A DNA stretch of 64,000 nt from Larkinella punicea (GTDB taxonomy: Bacteria; Bacteroidota; Bacteroidia; Cytophagales; Spirosomataceae): the NCBI RefSeq assembly GCF_003334855.1, contig NZ_QOWE01000010.1:222734-286733 (forward strand). Direction: 5' to 3'. The position numbers and the translations under genes were made by a program. Below the pieces are notes generated by a model, which saw only the letters and a program-made list of their open reading frames with translations, made no database searches and had not been told where the DNA came from. Within the stretch, counting starts at the first letter, position 1. Every line of letters starts with the position of its first letter. Shown here one piece after another: positions 1-8,585 of this stretch.

Positions 1-1458
1 AGTAGTTTTTCCCAAACCGCCCAACCCATGCAGACAAACGGCTTTGCCTTGTTTAAACGATTGCCGTAACCGAATCAATAACCGCTTTCGCCCAATAAAT
101 CCCTCGCCAATCAACCGGGTGTGGCTTCCCCGAATGAATGCCGGTTTGGGATAAAACCGGTTCAGGGTTTCCGTGTGGTATTGTCCTTTTTTCACCAGCG
201 CTCCAATCGCCTGATTCTGATACAGCACAGGTGTAAACCATTCTGCCGGTGTAAAAACCGTTGGCGCATTCTTCCGTCTTTCCTGGGCATGCTCCCACAA
301 CGCCAGCCGGGCATCATGCACCGATTTTGTCAACGTATAACCGTAGGCAAGCCGCTTATACAGTATTTCCGTGAAAAGTCGCGCTCCGGCATCCGTTACG
401 GAAAACCGCATGGCCAAAACGGCGGGCAAACCCACGGCGGCCATTTGTTCGGCAGTGCTCCCCACCGACCCGCCCACGGCGGTTTCGCAGGCACTCAACA
501 CCAGCAGTTTGATCGACGAAAAACCGTTCAAGGCCTTCCCCAATTCGCGGCCCGTTGTTTGGCGTTCGTTGCCATCCTCATCTTCCAGATACAAAACACC
601 CTCTTTCACCGCATCTACGTACGAACCGTGTCCGCTGATGTGGACAATATCATGGCTTCGTGCTGCTAATGCTTCCTTAATTTCTTCCAGATTGGCACAA
701 TCCAGAATTTCCATGACCAGTTTGGGCTGTTGGTCGCCCGTAGCTTCCAGTGAGCGCACGGCTTCGATGATTTTCCGCTGCTCCTCCTCGATTTCCAGCA
801 ACTGGCTCTTTCCGGGCAGGTTTTCGGGCAAGGCCGGAATGAACAACAGTTTGAGCGGGGCGGCTTCAGCCGTTGGTCCTTGCCGGTTAAACCGCTGCAA
901 GGTTTTTTCCCGGCTGCGAATCAGTCCGAAGTTATCACGCGGCAATTCATTGGCACCGCCGGGCGTTAGTTTTGGCAAAACCATCTCCCAGGGCAGGTTC
1001 TGGATCTGTTCGTCTTCCGTCGAAATAACCAACAGCAACTCGTTGATTTTGTGCGATTGCAACAGCGAAAGGAAGTCGCAGCAAACGGTGCCGATATCTC
1101 CCGAGAAAAAGGTATTGTAAAGTTCTTCCGCCAGCACCATTTCCCAATTTTCGGGCGAATGCGTGTCAAAAGCACTTCGGTAGCGGTTTCCATCTCCCCC
1201 ACGTCTAAAGCTCTGAAATTCGTCAACTCGTCCAAATAAGCTTTCGGAGATGACTACTTTCAGCGTTTCCCGAAACAGATTGATTGTTAAGTCATCTTCG
1301 GATTTTATCGATAACATGGCTTCATAGCCCGAAGCTCCTTTTTCGATGCGGAGAAACAGAATGCTGTGCGGAAAGTCCCGCTCGATGACGTAAATCTTGT
1401 CGCCATTACGAACATCACCACCCGCCGTGAGGCTGCCATAAACGATGTTTTTTTGCAT
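1..1458 (-). CDS. CHAT-domain protease fused to a STAND/NACHT-type NTPase (partial, C-terminus off window)
   Basis: One frame stays open from the ATG at 1458 to the window edge (486 codons), so the C-terminus is missing. Residues 1-25 form a Gly-rich segment (IVYGSLTAGGDVRNGDKIY) of the kind seen at the N-terminus of bacterial conflict-type STAND proteins. A caspase-like CHAT domain spans about 140-420, with the LPWE motif near 155-158, His277 in HISGHG and Cys324 in LSACETA as the expected catalytic dyad. It is followed by GEGFIGRK, which normally opens a STAND module, and a Walker A P-loop GLGGLGKTT at 478-486, right at the edge. CHAT proteases are caspase relatives; with a STAND NTPase they usually act as sensor-effector proteins in phage defence or programmed death. 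Sensor repeats (TPR or WD40) would be expected beyond the edge. The family call is firm; target and trigger are unknown. Confidence 0.88.
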   Translation of the reverse strand, partial: MQKNIVYGSLTAGGDVRNGDKIYVIERDFPHSILFLRIEKGASGYEAMLSIKSEDDLTINLFRETLKVVISESLFGRVDEFQSFRRGGDGNRYRSAFDTHSPENWEMVLAEELYNTFFSGDIGTVCCDFLSLLQSHKINELLLVISTEDEQIQNLPWEMVLPKLTPGGANELPRDNFGLIRSREKTLQRFNRQGPTAEAAPLKLLFIPALPENLPGKSQLLEIEEEQRKIIEAVRSLEATGDQQPKLVMEILDCANLEEIKEALAARSHDIVHISGHGSYVDAVKEGVLYLEDEDGNERQTTGRELGKALNGFSSIKLLVLSACETAVGGSVGSTAEQMAAVGLPAVLAMRFSVTDAGARLFTEILYKRLAYGYTLTKSVHDARLALWEHAQERRKNAPTVFTPAEWFTPVLYQNQAIGALVKKGQYHTETLNRFYPKPAFIRGSHTRLIGEGFIGRKRLLIRLRQSFKQGKAVCLHGLGGLGKTT

Positions 1459-1618
1459 GGGATAGGAAGAGAACCGGTCAAAACCGAAGATACCGAATTA
1501 TCGACAAGCAGATGATCCAATAGGATGATTTTACACAAATCGAATCCCCCTTAAACCCAAAATCCCCCAAACCAGAATTTGTCCTTCCAGCTTGGGGATT
1601 GATCCTTAAAAAGCAATG

Positions 1619-2408
1619 CTACAGTTTCTGTATTTTCAGCGTAACCTGGCTTCCGCCCCGGAATACCGGTGGTGAATTTCTTTCATCAGCACATCCTTCT
1701 CCAGCAGCAAATCCGACTGTTCGGATAGGGAGCGCTTCAACTGGACGGTTCGTTCGTTTACCGTTTGCTCCAGCTTCTTTTTGTCGGCCGCCAATTGTTT
1801 TATTCTCAAACGAATGAAGAGGGAAACGGCCAGAAGAAACAGCAGGATGGCACCGGAAATAAACCACCATTGCCAGTAAAACGGCTTTAAAACGATCAGG
1901 GGAAGGATTAACTCACTTTTACTCCACGCTCCCTCCCCGTTTTGTCCTTTGATGTGGGAAAAGCCGCCGTCAGTGTTTTAACTTCCTGCGTCGTGGCATC
2001 CATCACATCCACTTTCCCATTGGTGGTGAGTTGAAAACCCGCACTGCTGTAGGCAATGAACAGGTGATTGGCATCATCTTTTGCCAGTTGCACCACTTTA
2101 TTATCCTGCAAATGATTCCGTTGCCGGGTAAAGAGCAGACAATCCTTCCCGTCATAACGGTTCAAGCCGTTGCGGGTGCCAAACCATAAAAAACCGGCGG
2201 CATCCTGTAGCCCACAAAACACCTCATGAGAAGCCAGGCCATTTTCAATGGAAAGCAATCGTTTGGTAATGGTGTAGTCCGAAGGCGCTGGTGTCAAGTC
2301 GTTCTGCCCCGGCAACGAATGACCGATCATCAGAAAAACCAGAACCAGAGGGATGCGAAAAAAAAGAGAAAAGAGGTTTCGCTTTGGAAGCCAAACGAAC
2401 CGGGCCAT
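1619..2408 (-). pseudogene. Decayed propeller-type sensor histidine kinase (two internal deletions)
   Basis: The first 160 or so codons from 2408 encode a signal peptide (cleavage near GHSLPGQ) and the first blades of a Reg_prop sensor (GLASHEVFCGLQDAAGFLWFG). The frame then stops at 1908. In another frame, from about 1940, comes the end of a Y_Y_Y domain (GEGAWSKSELILPL), a membrane helix (WWFISGAILLFLLAVSLFI), a coiled coil and the start of a HisKA_2 domain (LLLEKDVLMKEIHHR). Right after that His the sequence jumps to what looks like the last strand of a HATPase domain (GGSQVTLKIQKL, third frame, stop at 1619). Intact relatives are about 1000 residues, so most of the propeller and nearly all of the kinase core are gone. 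It should make no working kinase. Confidence 0.8.
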
Positions 2409-2495
2409 TTTAAAGGGTCTTAAAACCGCTGGCTAGATACGATAGATGTTCATAAAGCGCAACAATTATTTCGCTAATGTTCCCGTAGAACCATC

Positions 2496-2530
2496 GCTGG
2501 TTGCTCCTTAACCCCTGAGGAGCAACCAGC
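2496..2530. terminator. 13-bp perfect hairpin
   Basis: The arms 2496-2508 and 2518-2530 are perfectly complementary (GCTGGTTGCTCCT) around a 9-nt loop. It abuts the longer palindrome at 2531 and lies between the dead sensor gene and the 3' end of the RraA-like gene. No T-run follows on either side, so it is a structured element rather than a clear intrinsic terminator. Confidence 0.5.
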
Positions 2531-2576
2531 AAAAAGCCGGTGACGTTTCAATTAATTGAAACGTCACCGGCTTTTT
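2531..2576. terminator. 46-bp perfect palindrome, intrinsic terminator of the RraA-like gene
   Basis: Arms of 23 bp (AAAAAGCCGGTGACG at the outer end) meet at a central AATT. The GC-rich part of the stem ends in five Ts on either strand, so it can terminate transcription both ways. It starts 18 bp after the stop of the RraA-like gene and probably ends the 3-18 kb leftward locus. Confidence 0.8.
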
Positions 2577-2594
2577 CAGACCCAATTCCCTCTT

Positions 2595-3308
2595 TTAAAA
2601 CCGCCCAAATTCTTTGTAGACGTCGAAGGGATCGCGCCCGGTTGCCATGGCTTCCCGGCTTCGGGATTCACTGGCAAACCACTTTTCGGCCAGTTCCAGA
2701 ACCGGAATGGTCAGGTCGGACGGCACCACCACCACGCCATCGTTGTCGCCAAAAATGTAATCGCCAGGGTTCACTTTCAGCAACCCATCCATTCCCTTCA
2801 CAAAAATGGGAATCTGGTAATCCACCACCATAAACCGCCCGAAGGCTTCGACCGGATTCCGAAACCGGCAGAACGTCGGGAAGTCCATGTCGATCAGGTA
2901 GTTGGAATCCCGCGTGGAACCGTCGATAACTGCACCGACGCAGCCGTGGGCAGCCGCAGCCGTGGCCGAGATTTCGCCAAAATGCCCGCAGGAAGTGTCG
3001 CCCTGCGTGTCGCGGATCTGGACAATCCCCGGTTTCATGCTTTTAAACATGCCAAGCCGGATGTCGTGGACTTTCGTGTCCCGGCTGGGCGTCGCCACCC
3101 CGTGGGCCGTAAACGCCGGGCCGGCCACTTTCATGGTGTGGGTCAGCGGATACACCCCGCTGGCCATGCATTGTTTGTGATACCCGAGGTGTTCAAGGGC
3201 GTCCGAAACCAGGCCCGTATACAGCGTGAGATACCGACTCTGGATTTCCTGCCAGTCATAGTTAACATCCACTTGCCGAACAGGATACGAATTCGTCATT
3301 ACTTCCAT
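2595..3308 (-). CDS. RraA-like family protein (HMG/CHA aldolase-type)
   Basis: The 237-residue protein carries the RraA-fold signature: GHFGEISATAAAAHGCVGA, followed by DGSTRD with the Arg133/Asp134 pair that binds pyruvate enolate and divalent metal in 4-hydroxy-4-methyl-2-oxoglutarate aldolases. The PGDYIFGDNDGVVVVP stretch near the C-terminus is also typical. It lies last in the leftward sugar-acid locus, about 40 bp behind the LamG gene. This placement suggests an aldolase or decarboxylase step on a 2-keto acid made by the enolase-superfamily dehydratase of the same locus, not control of RNase E. There is no signal peptide, so it should be cytoplasmic. The family is secure; the substrate is inferred. 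Confidence 0.85.
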   Translation of the reverse strand: MEVMTNSYPVRQVDVNYDWQEIQSRYLTLYTGLVSDALEHLGYHKQCMASGVYPLTHTMKVAGPAFTAHGVATPSRDTKVHDIRLGMFKSMKPGIVQIRDTQGDTSCGHFGEISATAAAAHGCVGAVIDGSTRDSNYLIDMDFPTFCRFRNPVEAFGRFMVVDYQIPIFVKGMDGLLKVNPGDYIFGDNDGVVVVPSDLTIPVLELAEKWFASESRSREAMATGRDPFDVYKEFGRF

Positions 3309-3349
3309 TATGCTACGTAGTTAGTGAGTTTATACTCGATTTATTGTTG

Positions 3350-4201
3350 TTAACCGCCGTTCCCGACCGGGTTCGGCAGTGGATGATTTTGATGAATCTG
3401 CTGAATTTCTCCGGCGGACAACGCCCGGTCGAAAACCGCCAAACCGCCCAGTTGTCCGACAAAATCGTTGCCGATGGCCCCCAGCCGGTGGACGGCCCCC
3501 ACCGTGAAGTCGGAGCCGGTTTCGCCCCCGTCGAAAATACCTTCGGCATACGGATACGGATTTCGGCCGGGCCGGGCGTCGAACAGGCCGTTGCAGTACG
3601 ACCGAATTTCCCGGCCGTCGTATGTCATCGCCACAAACGTCCACGCATCAAACGGCACGGGCGTCTGGCCGATGGACACATCAACGCACCACTTTTCGCC
3701 GGGCGTTGGTCCGCCCACACCCGAAATGTGGCCGCACACCTGGTCTGCACTCTGGTGTAGCCGGATATTCAGAAACAGGCAGTACTGCCGCATTTTCCGG
3801 GTTTCATTCCACAGCCCGGCAATGGCTTCACATTCAGCGTTGTGGTTGCTTTTGGGTTGGCGTTTCACCCAGGCCAGCACCGTCACCTGCGCATTTTTGC
3901 CGTGCATGTTCAGGCCGGGACAGTCGGCGCGGGGAATTGTCAGGAATTCGTGTTCCCTGATATCCAGGGAATAGTTCGACAAAATACCGCCTTTCACCAT
4001 CGGCACCGGCCCGGTTGGCTCCTGCAACCGGTAGGCATATTTCCCTTTGGAGAGCAAAGGCTGTTTCTCCGAAAAATCCCACAGGCACAGCAAATTCGGA
4101 ACCGACACAAGGGATTGATCCGAGGGCGTGGCTTTACTGAACGGAATCATGATCATACCGCTGAGCAGGGTGGTTTGCGTTAGAAAAGTTCGTCGCTTCA
4201 T
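3350..4201 (-). CDS. Tat-exported LamG/concanavalin-like domain protein
   Basis: The N-terminus KRRTFLTQTTLLSGMIMI reads as a twin-arginine signal. The rest (about 255 residues) fits a LamG jelly-roll: VTVLAWVKR and AWTFVAMTYDGREIRSYCNG are the usual core strands, and GQLGGLAVFDRALSAGEIQQIH is the closing motif of such domains in Bacteroidota. These domains generally bind glycans. The start codon overlaps the MFS stop by 4 bp, so the two are translationally coupled. It may help bind or process the oligosaccharide that the locus uses. No catalytic residues are recognised, so enzyme activity is not claimed. Confidence 0.8.
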   Translation of the reverse strand: MKRRTFLTQTTLLSGMIMIPFSKATPSDQSLVSVPNLLCLWDFSEKQPLLSKGKYAYRLQEPTGPVPMVKGGILSNYSLDIREHEFLTIPRADCPGLNMHGKNAQVTVLAWVKRQPKSNHNAECEAIAGLWNETRKMRQYCLFLNIRLHQSADQVCGHISGVGGPTPGEKWCVDVSIGQTPVPFDAWTFVAMTYDGREIRSYCNGLFDARPGRNPYPYAEGIFDGGETGSDFTVGAVHRLGAIGNDFVGQLGGLAVFDRALSAGEIQQIHQNHPLPNPVGNGG

Positions 4202-5457
4202 TCGGTTAATTCGCGGTCTTTGTCAAAAAAACAGAGGGCTCCGCTGCCAATAAACAGGCTTCCCAACACGTAAACACCTGAAAGACTGGCAAGACCGAGC
4301 GTCAGGCCCAGCGTGGGTTTCAGAACACCGAGGAGATAGGGTGCCGAAGCGCCAATCAGGAAAGCACAGGCCAGCATCAACCCGTAAGCCGATGAGCGGA
4401 TTTTGGGAGACACCACCTCATACAGCGAAGCGACAATATTGGAATCGTACCAGCCCCGAAAAATACCAAATAGAAAGAGGGCAATGTAGGTCATGGTTTG
4501 CGTCTGGCTCATGCTGATCCAGTAGATAAACGGCGCCCCCAGCAACAAACCCAGCGCCTGAACGACCAGCCGGCTGCGGGGGTTGGTTTTCGCGAAATGA
4601 TCGGAAATTCTGGCACCCGACAACACGCCCAGAAAAGCTCCGAGGTGGTGGTAGAACAGGGCCGAAAAACCGGCATCGGTCAGGCTCATCCCAAACTTGT
4701 CGACCAGGAACGAAGGCATCCAGGTCAGGTAGCCGACATTGACAAAAACCATGCAGCCAAAGCCCAGCGTCAGCATGATGACGGTCGGTTTTCGAATTAC
4801 AATGCGGGCGGTTTCGCCGATTTCGGCCAGCAACGGTTTTTGCGGACCAGATTTCACAATGGGATTGTCTTTCGGAATCCGGATGAAAAACACAACCGCC
4901 AGCAAAATCCCCAACCCACCGAAGAGGTAAAAAGCTTTCTGCCAGCCGTATTGCTCCCCGATGTACCCGGCAATGATGCCGCTCAGAATAATCCCGAAAT
5001 ACACCGCCGTCTGGTGAATCGACAGGGCGAACGACCGACTTTCCCGGTATTTTTCGCCCAGCAGGGCATTGGCCGAGGGCGCATAAAACGCTTCGCCCCC
5101 GCCCGTCGCAATGCCCCGCAGCAGAATAAATTGCAAAACTGTCGCACAGAAACCCGTCAGCAGGGTTGCGCACGACCAGAACAGCAGGCAAAATCCAAGA
5201 ATGTTCCGGCGCGAAAACCGGTCGCCGACAAAACCGGCGATGGGAACCAGCAGCCCGTAGGTCCAGACCAGCGCAGAAGCAATCAGGCCCAGTTCAGCGT
5301 CGGTCAGGCCGAGGTCCTGGCGGATGAGGGGCAGCACGACGCTGAAAATCTGCCGGTCGGCCTGGTTCAGAAAAAACGCCAGCCAGAGCAGCGTCAGCAA
5401 CTCCCAGCGAAAACCGGTCGGTTTTTGCGTTACAACGGGGGCGGGTTCGGTCATCAT
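4198..5457 (-). CDS. MFS transporter
   Basis: A 419-residue protein with about 12 hydrophobic helices and MFS landmarks: NQADRQIFSVVLPLIRQDLGLT in helix 1 and the loop, and GDRFSRRN between helices 2 and 3, the classic G-x-x-x-D-R/K-x-G-R/K-like motif. The pattern resembles hexuronate, phthalate and other anion/proton symporters. Its start (5457) shares a TGATG overlap with the GH2 stop, and its stop overlaps the LamG gene by 4 bp, so it belongs to the same transcript. It probably moves the mono- or oligosaccharide, or sugar acid, released in the periplasm across the inner membrane. The substrate is inferred from context only. Confidence 0.85.
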   Translation of the reverse strand: MMTEPAPVVTQKPTGFRWELLTLLWLAFFLNQADRQIFSVVLPLIRQDLGLTDAELGLIASALVWTYGLLVPIAGFVGDRFSRRNILGFCLLFWSCATLLTGFCATVLQFILLRGIATGGGEAFYAPSANALLGEKYRESRSFALSIHQTAVYFGIILSGIIAGYIGEQYGWQKAFYLFGGLGILLAVVFFIRIPKDNPIVKSGPQKPLLAEIGETARIVIRKPTVIMLTLGFGCMVFVNVGYLTWMPSFLVDKFGMSLTDAGFSALFYHHLGAFLGVLSGARISDHFAKTNPRSRLVVQALGLLLGAPFIYWISMSQTQTMTYIALFLFGIFRGWYDSNIVASLYEVVSPKIRSSAYGLMLACAFLIGASAPYLLGVLKPTLGLTLGLASLSGVYVLGSLFIGSGALCFFDKDRELTE

Positions 5458-8336
5458 CAGGGAAGTTTAGCGGTGATCGTTGGGGCATTCCAGGCACTGA
5501 CCGACAGGGTGGCATTTTTGCGGGTTTCGGGTTCCCGCCAGAGGACATCGAGCGTCAGTTCCTGCGTTTCGCCGGGGGCTAGCCAGTTGTAATTGTCCGA
5601 CGCGACGATGGCCCGTTTGGTGCCGGCAATGTCGACTTTGGTCATGAAAGCCGGGACGTTTCCGGTATTGCGGATTCGGACCCGAAGGCGGCTCCGGTCT
5701 TTCCCGAGCGGTTCGCCGGACACAACCGCCGAGGTCAGCGACGTAGCGGTTTTGGCAACGGTGGCCTTCAGAAACGGCCCTTTTTCCAAAGTCGGCCACG
5801 GAATGGGCGTGCTGACGTATTTCTGATAAAAACCGTCTTCTTCCAGCATCGAAAGGCTGCGGGGGAAATAAAACGAACGGGACAGCAGCTTTCCACCGGC
5901 ATCGCGCAGTTCAATGAGAATCAACAGAAACCGGTCGCGGTAGTCGGCAGGAATCGGGTAATCCCCGGCGTTCACCTCGCTCACCGAAGTGCCTGCGCCG
6001 ACGTTCACCGACTTCTCCTGTTGCCAGAGGGTTTTGAACGTGTCGTCGAACACCCGAACGCTTACTTTCGCACCGGCGATTCCCGTTGGTACTGAATTCG
6101 TTATCTTCACAGGAAGCGCCAGGCGTTCCCCCGGTTTCCAGAGCAAACGCGGCAGGTCGATGGCCACGTGGGTGGGTTCATAGGTTCGTTTCAGGAAGTA
6201 ATACGGCGCTCCGGCATTCCCGAACCAATCCAGCATCTGAATGGCAATCACGGGCCAGTGGCGTTTAAAAACCCACGGCATCAGCCCCGCCGTGACAGGG
6301 TAATTGCCCTGCATTTTTTCCGACAGAATCTGGTAGAACTCCCCCGCCCCGATTTGGGATGCCTCCGCAATGGATTCAATGGTGGGGTCGGCCATGTCGG
6401 CAACGTGCGACGCCCGGCTTAACATCCGGGGAACACGACCGGGGCCGTATTCCGTAAAATGGTGGATAAATTCCGGGTGAGCAGCCCCAAAACTTTTGTC
6501 CCACATTTTACCCAGGCCCGTAAACTCCTTGTTATCAACCGTTTCGTAGAATAAACTCGCTTCTGGAATGCTGTGCATCCCGGTTTCCGACACCCAGGGT
6601 TCGAACTGGTAACTGCGGTTATACCAGGTTGGGTCCATGTCGGGATAGGCGTGCATGGAGCCGTCGTCGGGTGTGGTGCGTACAAACAGCCGCGATTTGT
6701 CAAAAATATCCAGGTTGCGTTCCAGAATCCCGATGGACTTCGCATTGCCGGACGAATACGGATTGAATTCGTTGCCCCCGCACCAGATCACCAGCGAGGG
6801 GTGATTGCGCAAACGGGTGATGTTCTGAACGACCTGTGCTTCCCAGATGTCCTGCGGAAAATCGGGCGTGTCCTGGTTGCCGATCGGAAAATCCTGCCAG
6901 ACCATGATGCCCAGTTCGTTGCAGATGTCGTAGAAGGTATCGGTTTCGAGCAGGCCACCGCCCCAGATGCGGATCAGTTGCACGCCCATTTTTTTCGCTG
7001 CTTCGAGCGTCCAGCGGTAGCGTTCTTTCGGCAAATCGAGCAGAATGTCCTGGGGCGTGAAATTCATCCCTTTGACAAAAATCTTCCGGCCGTTGACCAC
7101 AAACTGCCAGTTTTCCCAGCGGTCGGCAATGCGTGGCCCGGCGGTGGCGACCCGGTCGATGGTGCGAATCCCGTAGTCGAATTGCAGGACATCGGCGGTT
7201 TTCCCGGCCCGTTTCAGGATTATTTTTACGGTGTACCGGTTCGGCTCTCCCAGCCCGTTCGGCTGCCAGAGTTTGGGGTTGGGCAGGGTCAGGTCGTGTT
7301 CAAACCAGTTGCGCCCTTCATACACGCTGAGCGGGAATTCCTTGGACAAAACCGTGCTTTGGGCCGAGATCAGTTCGACCAGCAGGCTCAGTTTCTCGTT
7401 GACCGGGCTAAAAACCGTCCCTTTTTCGTTGGGATGGTTCAACTGCGAGTTGTTCCAGGGGTGCAGTTGCTGCTGGAGTGAATGGCGGTTGGCAAACACT
7501 TCGCCCGAAAGGTGCAACTCGGCTTTCCCGTTCGTCACGGTTTTGGTGGTCAGATAGGGCCGCTCCAGGTGAAACGGCGGCACAATTTCCAGACGCGCCC
7601 CCTGCCACATGCCCACGCTGAAGAACGCTTCCCCCCCCGAACCACCCGAGATTACCCAGGGTTTGATGATCCGGCCACTGGCCCGCGGGTTGAAACCGGT
7701 TCGTTTGGAAAAATCGTAGTCGCCGGTCGAGGTTCGGGGCAGATTTTCGTAATCCGTGGCCTTGTTGCCCCAGTTTCCGGCGCGCACTTCCACCGTAATC
7801 TCATTCGCCTGACCCCACCTGACCAGACGGCTGATTTCAACCGAAGGTCCGCCAAACATGCCCTCGTGAACCCCCACCAGGCTGTCGTTTACCCAGACTT
7901 TCGAGAAATAATCGACGCCATCGAAGCACAGAAAGAGCAACGAGCCCTGTGCAGAGGCCGGGAGGGGTACGGTTTTCCGGTAATACCAGACTTTTTCCTC
8001 CAGCCAGCGGTATTGCGTCGAGTTCTTGTGGTAATAGGGATGTGGTAATTTTCCGGCTTTGAAATACGCCCAGTGAACCGAATTAGGGACGGTAGTCGGG
8101 AACGGATCTTTCCGGGGCGTCTTCAAATCCGCTACGGGGGCATCGGTGTGCGACAATTCCCACCCGCTCCCCGACAACGCGATGTGCTGCGCTCCGGTGC
8201 GGGGGGTGATGCGGTACGGACTCCAGAGTTTCGGGCTTTTGTCATCCGACGGTGCCAATCCCGGCTGGGCCGAAACCGAACCGACCGTCAGCAGTGTTGT
8301 GAGTAGGAAGAACAAATAAATCGGATTATCTTTCAT
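5457..8336 (-). CDS. GH2-family exo-glycosidase (beta-mannosidase / exo-glucosaminidase-like)
   Basis: The start at 8336 is preferred over an upstream in-frame ATG (8378) because MKDNPIYLFFLLTTLLTVG then gives a proper signal peptide. The protein is about 959 residues: an N-terminal sugar-binding jelly-roll (about 40-270), an Ig-like domain (to about 400), a TIM barrel (about 405-720) and C-terminal Ig-like domains. In the barrel, CGGNEFNP carries the acid/base Glu (about 523) and WVSETGMHS the nucleophile Glu (about 584). The layout fits beta-mannosidase or exo-beta-glucosaminidase branches of GH2 better than beta-galactosidase. It is periplasmic by its signal. Only 18 bp separate its start from the divergent antitoxin gene. 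The exact sugar specificity cannot be read from sequence. Confidence 0.85.
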   Translation of the reverse strand: MKDNPIYLFFLLTTLLTVGSVSAQPGLAPSDDKSPKLWSPYRITPRTGAQHIALSGSGWELSHTDAPVADLKTPRKDPFPTTVPNSVHWAYFKAGKLPHPYYHKNSTQYRWLEEKVWYYRKTVPLPASAQGSLLFLCFDGVDYFSKVWVNDSLVGVHEGMFGGPSVEISRLVRWGQANEITVEVRAGNWGNKATDYENLPRTSTGDYDFSKRTGFNPRASGRIIKPWVISGGSGGEAFFSVGMWQGARLEIVPPFHLERPYLTTKTVTNGKAELHLSGEVFANRHSLQQQLHPWNNSQLNHPNEKGTVFSPVNEKLSLLVELISAQSTVLSKEFPLSVYEGRNWFEHDLTLPNPKLWQPNGLGEPNRYTVKIILKRAGKTADVLQFDYGIRTIDRVATAGPRIADRWENWQFVVNGRKIFVKGMNFTPQDILLDLPKERYRWTLEAAKKMGVQLIRIWGGGLLETDTFYDICNELGIMVWQDFPIGNQDTPDFPQDIWEAQVVQNITRLRNHPSLVIWCGGNEFNPYSSGNAKSIGILERNLDIFDKSRLFVRTTPDDGSMHAYPDMDPTWYNRSYQFEPWVSETGMHSIPEASLFYETVDNKEFTGLGKMWDKSFGAAHPEFIHHFTEYGPGRVPRMLSRASHVADMADPTIESIAEASQIGAGEFYQILSEKMQGNYPVTAGLMPWVFKRHWPVIAIQMLDWFGNAGAPYYFLKRTYEPTHVAIDLPRLLWKPGERLALPVKITNSVPTGIAGAKVSVRVFDDTFKTLWQQEKSVNVGAGTSVSEVNAGDYPIPADYRDRFLLILIELRDAGGKLLSRSFYFPRSLSMLEEDGFYQKYVSTPIPWPTLEKGPFLKATVAKTATSLTSAVVSGEPLGKDRSRLRVRIRNTGNVPAFMTKVDIAGTKRAIVASDNYNWLAPGETQELTLDVLWREPETRKNATLSVSAWNAPTITAKLP

Positions 8337-8354
8337 TGTTAAAAAGCTAAGGTC

Positions 8355-8585
8355 ATGGAAGCACTCAAATTTGTACAAAGAGTTACCGACGATACGCTGG
8401 TGTTGCCGATGCCCCCATCGTATCGGGAGCAGGAGGTCGAGGTGATTGTTTTGAAGAAAGAATCGATTCCAAAACCGGAACTTACGAAAGAAGAAAAGCT
8501 GGAAATTCTTCGCAAATACAGAGGTACCTTACCAAAATGGGAGCCCGGCCCTGATTTTGAAGACGAAATGTATACGCAGGAATGA
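8355..8585 (+). CDS. Antitoxin-like small protein of a PIN toxin-antitoxin pair
   Basis: 76 residues. The N-terminal half (LVLPMPPSYREQEVEVIVL) resembles AbrB- or DUF2281-type beta-rich antitoxins. The C-terminal half is charged (PKPELTKEEKLEILRKYRG) and could wrap the toxin. It overlaps the PIN gene by 4 bp (ATGA), the normal arrangement of type II pairs, with the antitoxin first. Base composition is clearly more AT-rich than the flanking genes, which suggests acquisition. It faces opposite to the surrounding locus and starts 18 bp from the GH2 start codon. The role is inferred mainly from position and size. Confidence 0.7.
   Translation: MEALKFVQRVTDDTLVLPMPPSYREQEVEVIVLKKESIPKPELTKEEKLEILRKYRGTLPKWEPGPDFEDEMYTQE

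Noticed and set aside
1305..1538. Possible small gene or frameshift before the CHAT protein
   Set aside because: The CHAT frame reads without interruption from 1458, so this frame is a shadow and no frameshift is needed.
4498..5592. 364-codon + strand frame opposite the MFS gene
   Set aside because: Arg/Gln-rich translation with no known motif; the minus strand has a clear transporter.
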